From contig FR892169.1 of assembly GCA_000433115.1 (NCBI GenBank), forward strand, positions 580-6,887: 6,308 bases of DNA. The letters are read 5' to 3'. Source of the DNA: Ruminococcus sp. CAG:382 (lineage in GTDB: Bacteria > Bacillota > Clostridia > Oscillospirales > CAG-382). Position 1 is the stretch's first letter. Each line of letters opens with the position of its first letter. The notes under the pieces were generated by a model. That model made no database searches and was not told where the DNA came from. It worked only from the letters and a program-made list of their open reading frames with translations. A program made the position numbers and the translations under genes. Positions 6,148 through 6,308 of the stretch are shown here, in pieces.

Positions 6148-6188
6148 GGCGCTGAACACCTCCGTTGTAAAGTTATAAGTTATTTTAT

Positions 6189-6240
6189 GACGGGAAGACA
6201 ACAGAATTCGCTTGCGCTTATTCTGTTTTCTCCCCGTGAA
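6189..6240. repeat. Palindromic repeat unit 1
   Basis: A 52-nt unit nearly identical to the unit at 6258-6308 (one base longer in the loop). Its ends form an 18-bp inverted repeat with one G-U and one mismatch: ACGGGAAGACAACAGAAT pairs with ATTCTGTTTTCTCCCCGT across a 12-nt loop. No T run follows on either strand, so it does not look like an ordinary terminator. It lies ~40 bases upstream of the Dabb start codon. Confidence 0.85.
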
Positions 6241-6257
6241 CCTCTCTTTCGGGGAAC

Positions 6258-6308
6258 GACGGGAAGACAACAGAATTCGCTTCGCTTATTCTGTTTTCTC
6301 CCCGTGAA
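6258..6308. repeat. Palindromic repeat unit 2 (reaches window edge)
   Basis: A 51-nt unit matching unit 1 except for one missing loop base (TTCGCTTCGCTTA versus TTCGCTTGCGCTTA). It has the same 18-bp imperfect hairpin, and is separated from unit 1 by 17 nt (6241-6257). It ends exactly at the window edge, so more copies may follow. Confidence 0.85.

Noticed and set aside
6172..6205. Possible Dabb promoter TTGTCT with TATAAC
   Set aside because: The spacer is 18 nt with two -35 mismatches, and the start would fall only about 2 nt before the ribosome site; too weak to call.
6189..6308. CRISPR array
   Set aside because: Only two units, a 17-nt spacer, and near-complete palindromes of 51-52 nt with no cas gene; this is a palindromic repeat.

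Overview
The window looks like chromosomal DNA of a Gram-positive anaerobe of the Clostridia, probably a gut or rumen Ruminococcaceae/Oscillospirales-type organism. The pointers are strong AGGAGG-type ribosome sites, TTGACA-17-TATAAT-type promoters, a lysine (L-box) riboswitch, a lipoprotein substrate-binding protein, a dockerin-like module and a C-terminal membrane anchor with a Lys-rich tail. All supported genes are on the minus strand, so the story reads from high to low coordinates.

Right edge (about 6308-5801): two copies of a ~51-bp palindromic repeat lie upstream of a small Dabb-family (stress-responsive A/B barrel) gene, which ends at a perfect intrinsic terminator.

Middle (5819-2924): a promoter whose -35 sits in the loop of that terminator drives a long leader. 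The leader carries a lysine riboswitch aptamer, a candidate antiterminator and an intrinsic terminator. Downstream come three genes of a polar amino acid ABC importer: lipoprotein substrate-binding protein (SBP), permease and ATPase. The riboswitch makes lysine the most likely substrate, with uptake switched off when lysine is plentiful. The SBP is the most unusual item: its two halves are in inverted order relative to the family (lobe 2 first, lobe 1 last), so it reads as a natural circular permutation cut in the first hinge strand. A stem-loop separates the SBP and permease genes; permease and ATPase overlap by 8 bp. The operon ends at a 12-bp terminator hairpin.

Left (2995-1): a second strong promoter overlaps the importer terminator, placed so that its own transcript would start inside the 5' arm of the hairpin and escape it. 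It drives a two-gene operon for extracellular proteins. The first is a membrane-anchored SGNH-type hydrolase carrying a discoidin (F5/8 type C)-like domain. The second is a secreted protein with a paralogous discoidin-like domain followed by a dockerin-like module, running off the left edge. Together they suggest surface or matrix-associated carbohydrate binding and de-esterification.

No tRNA, rRNA, CRISPR array, transposase or plus-strand gene was found.
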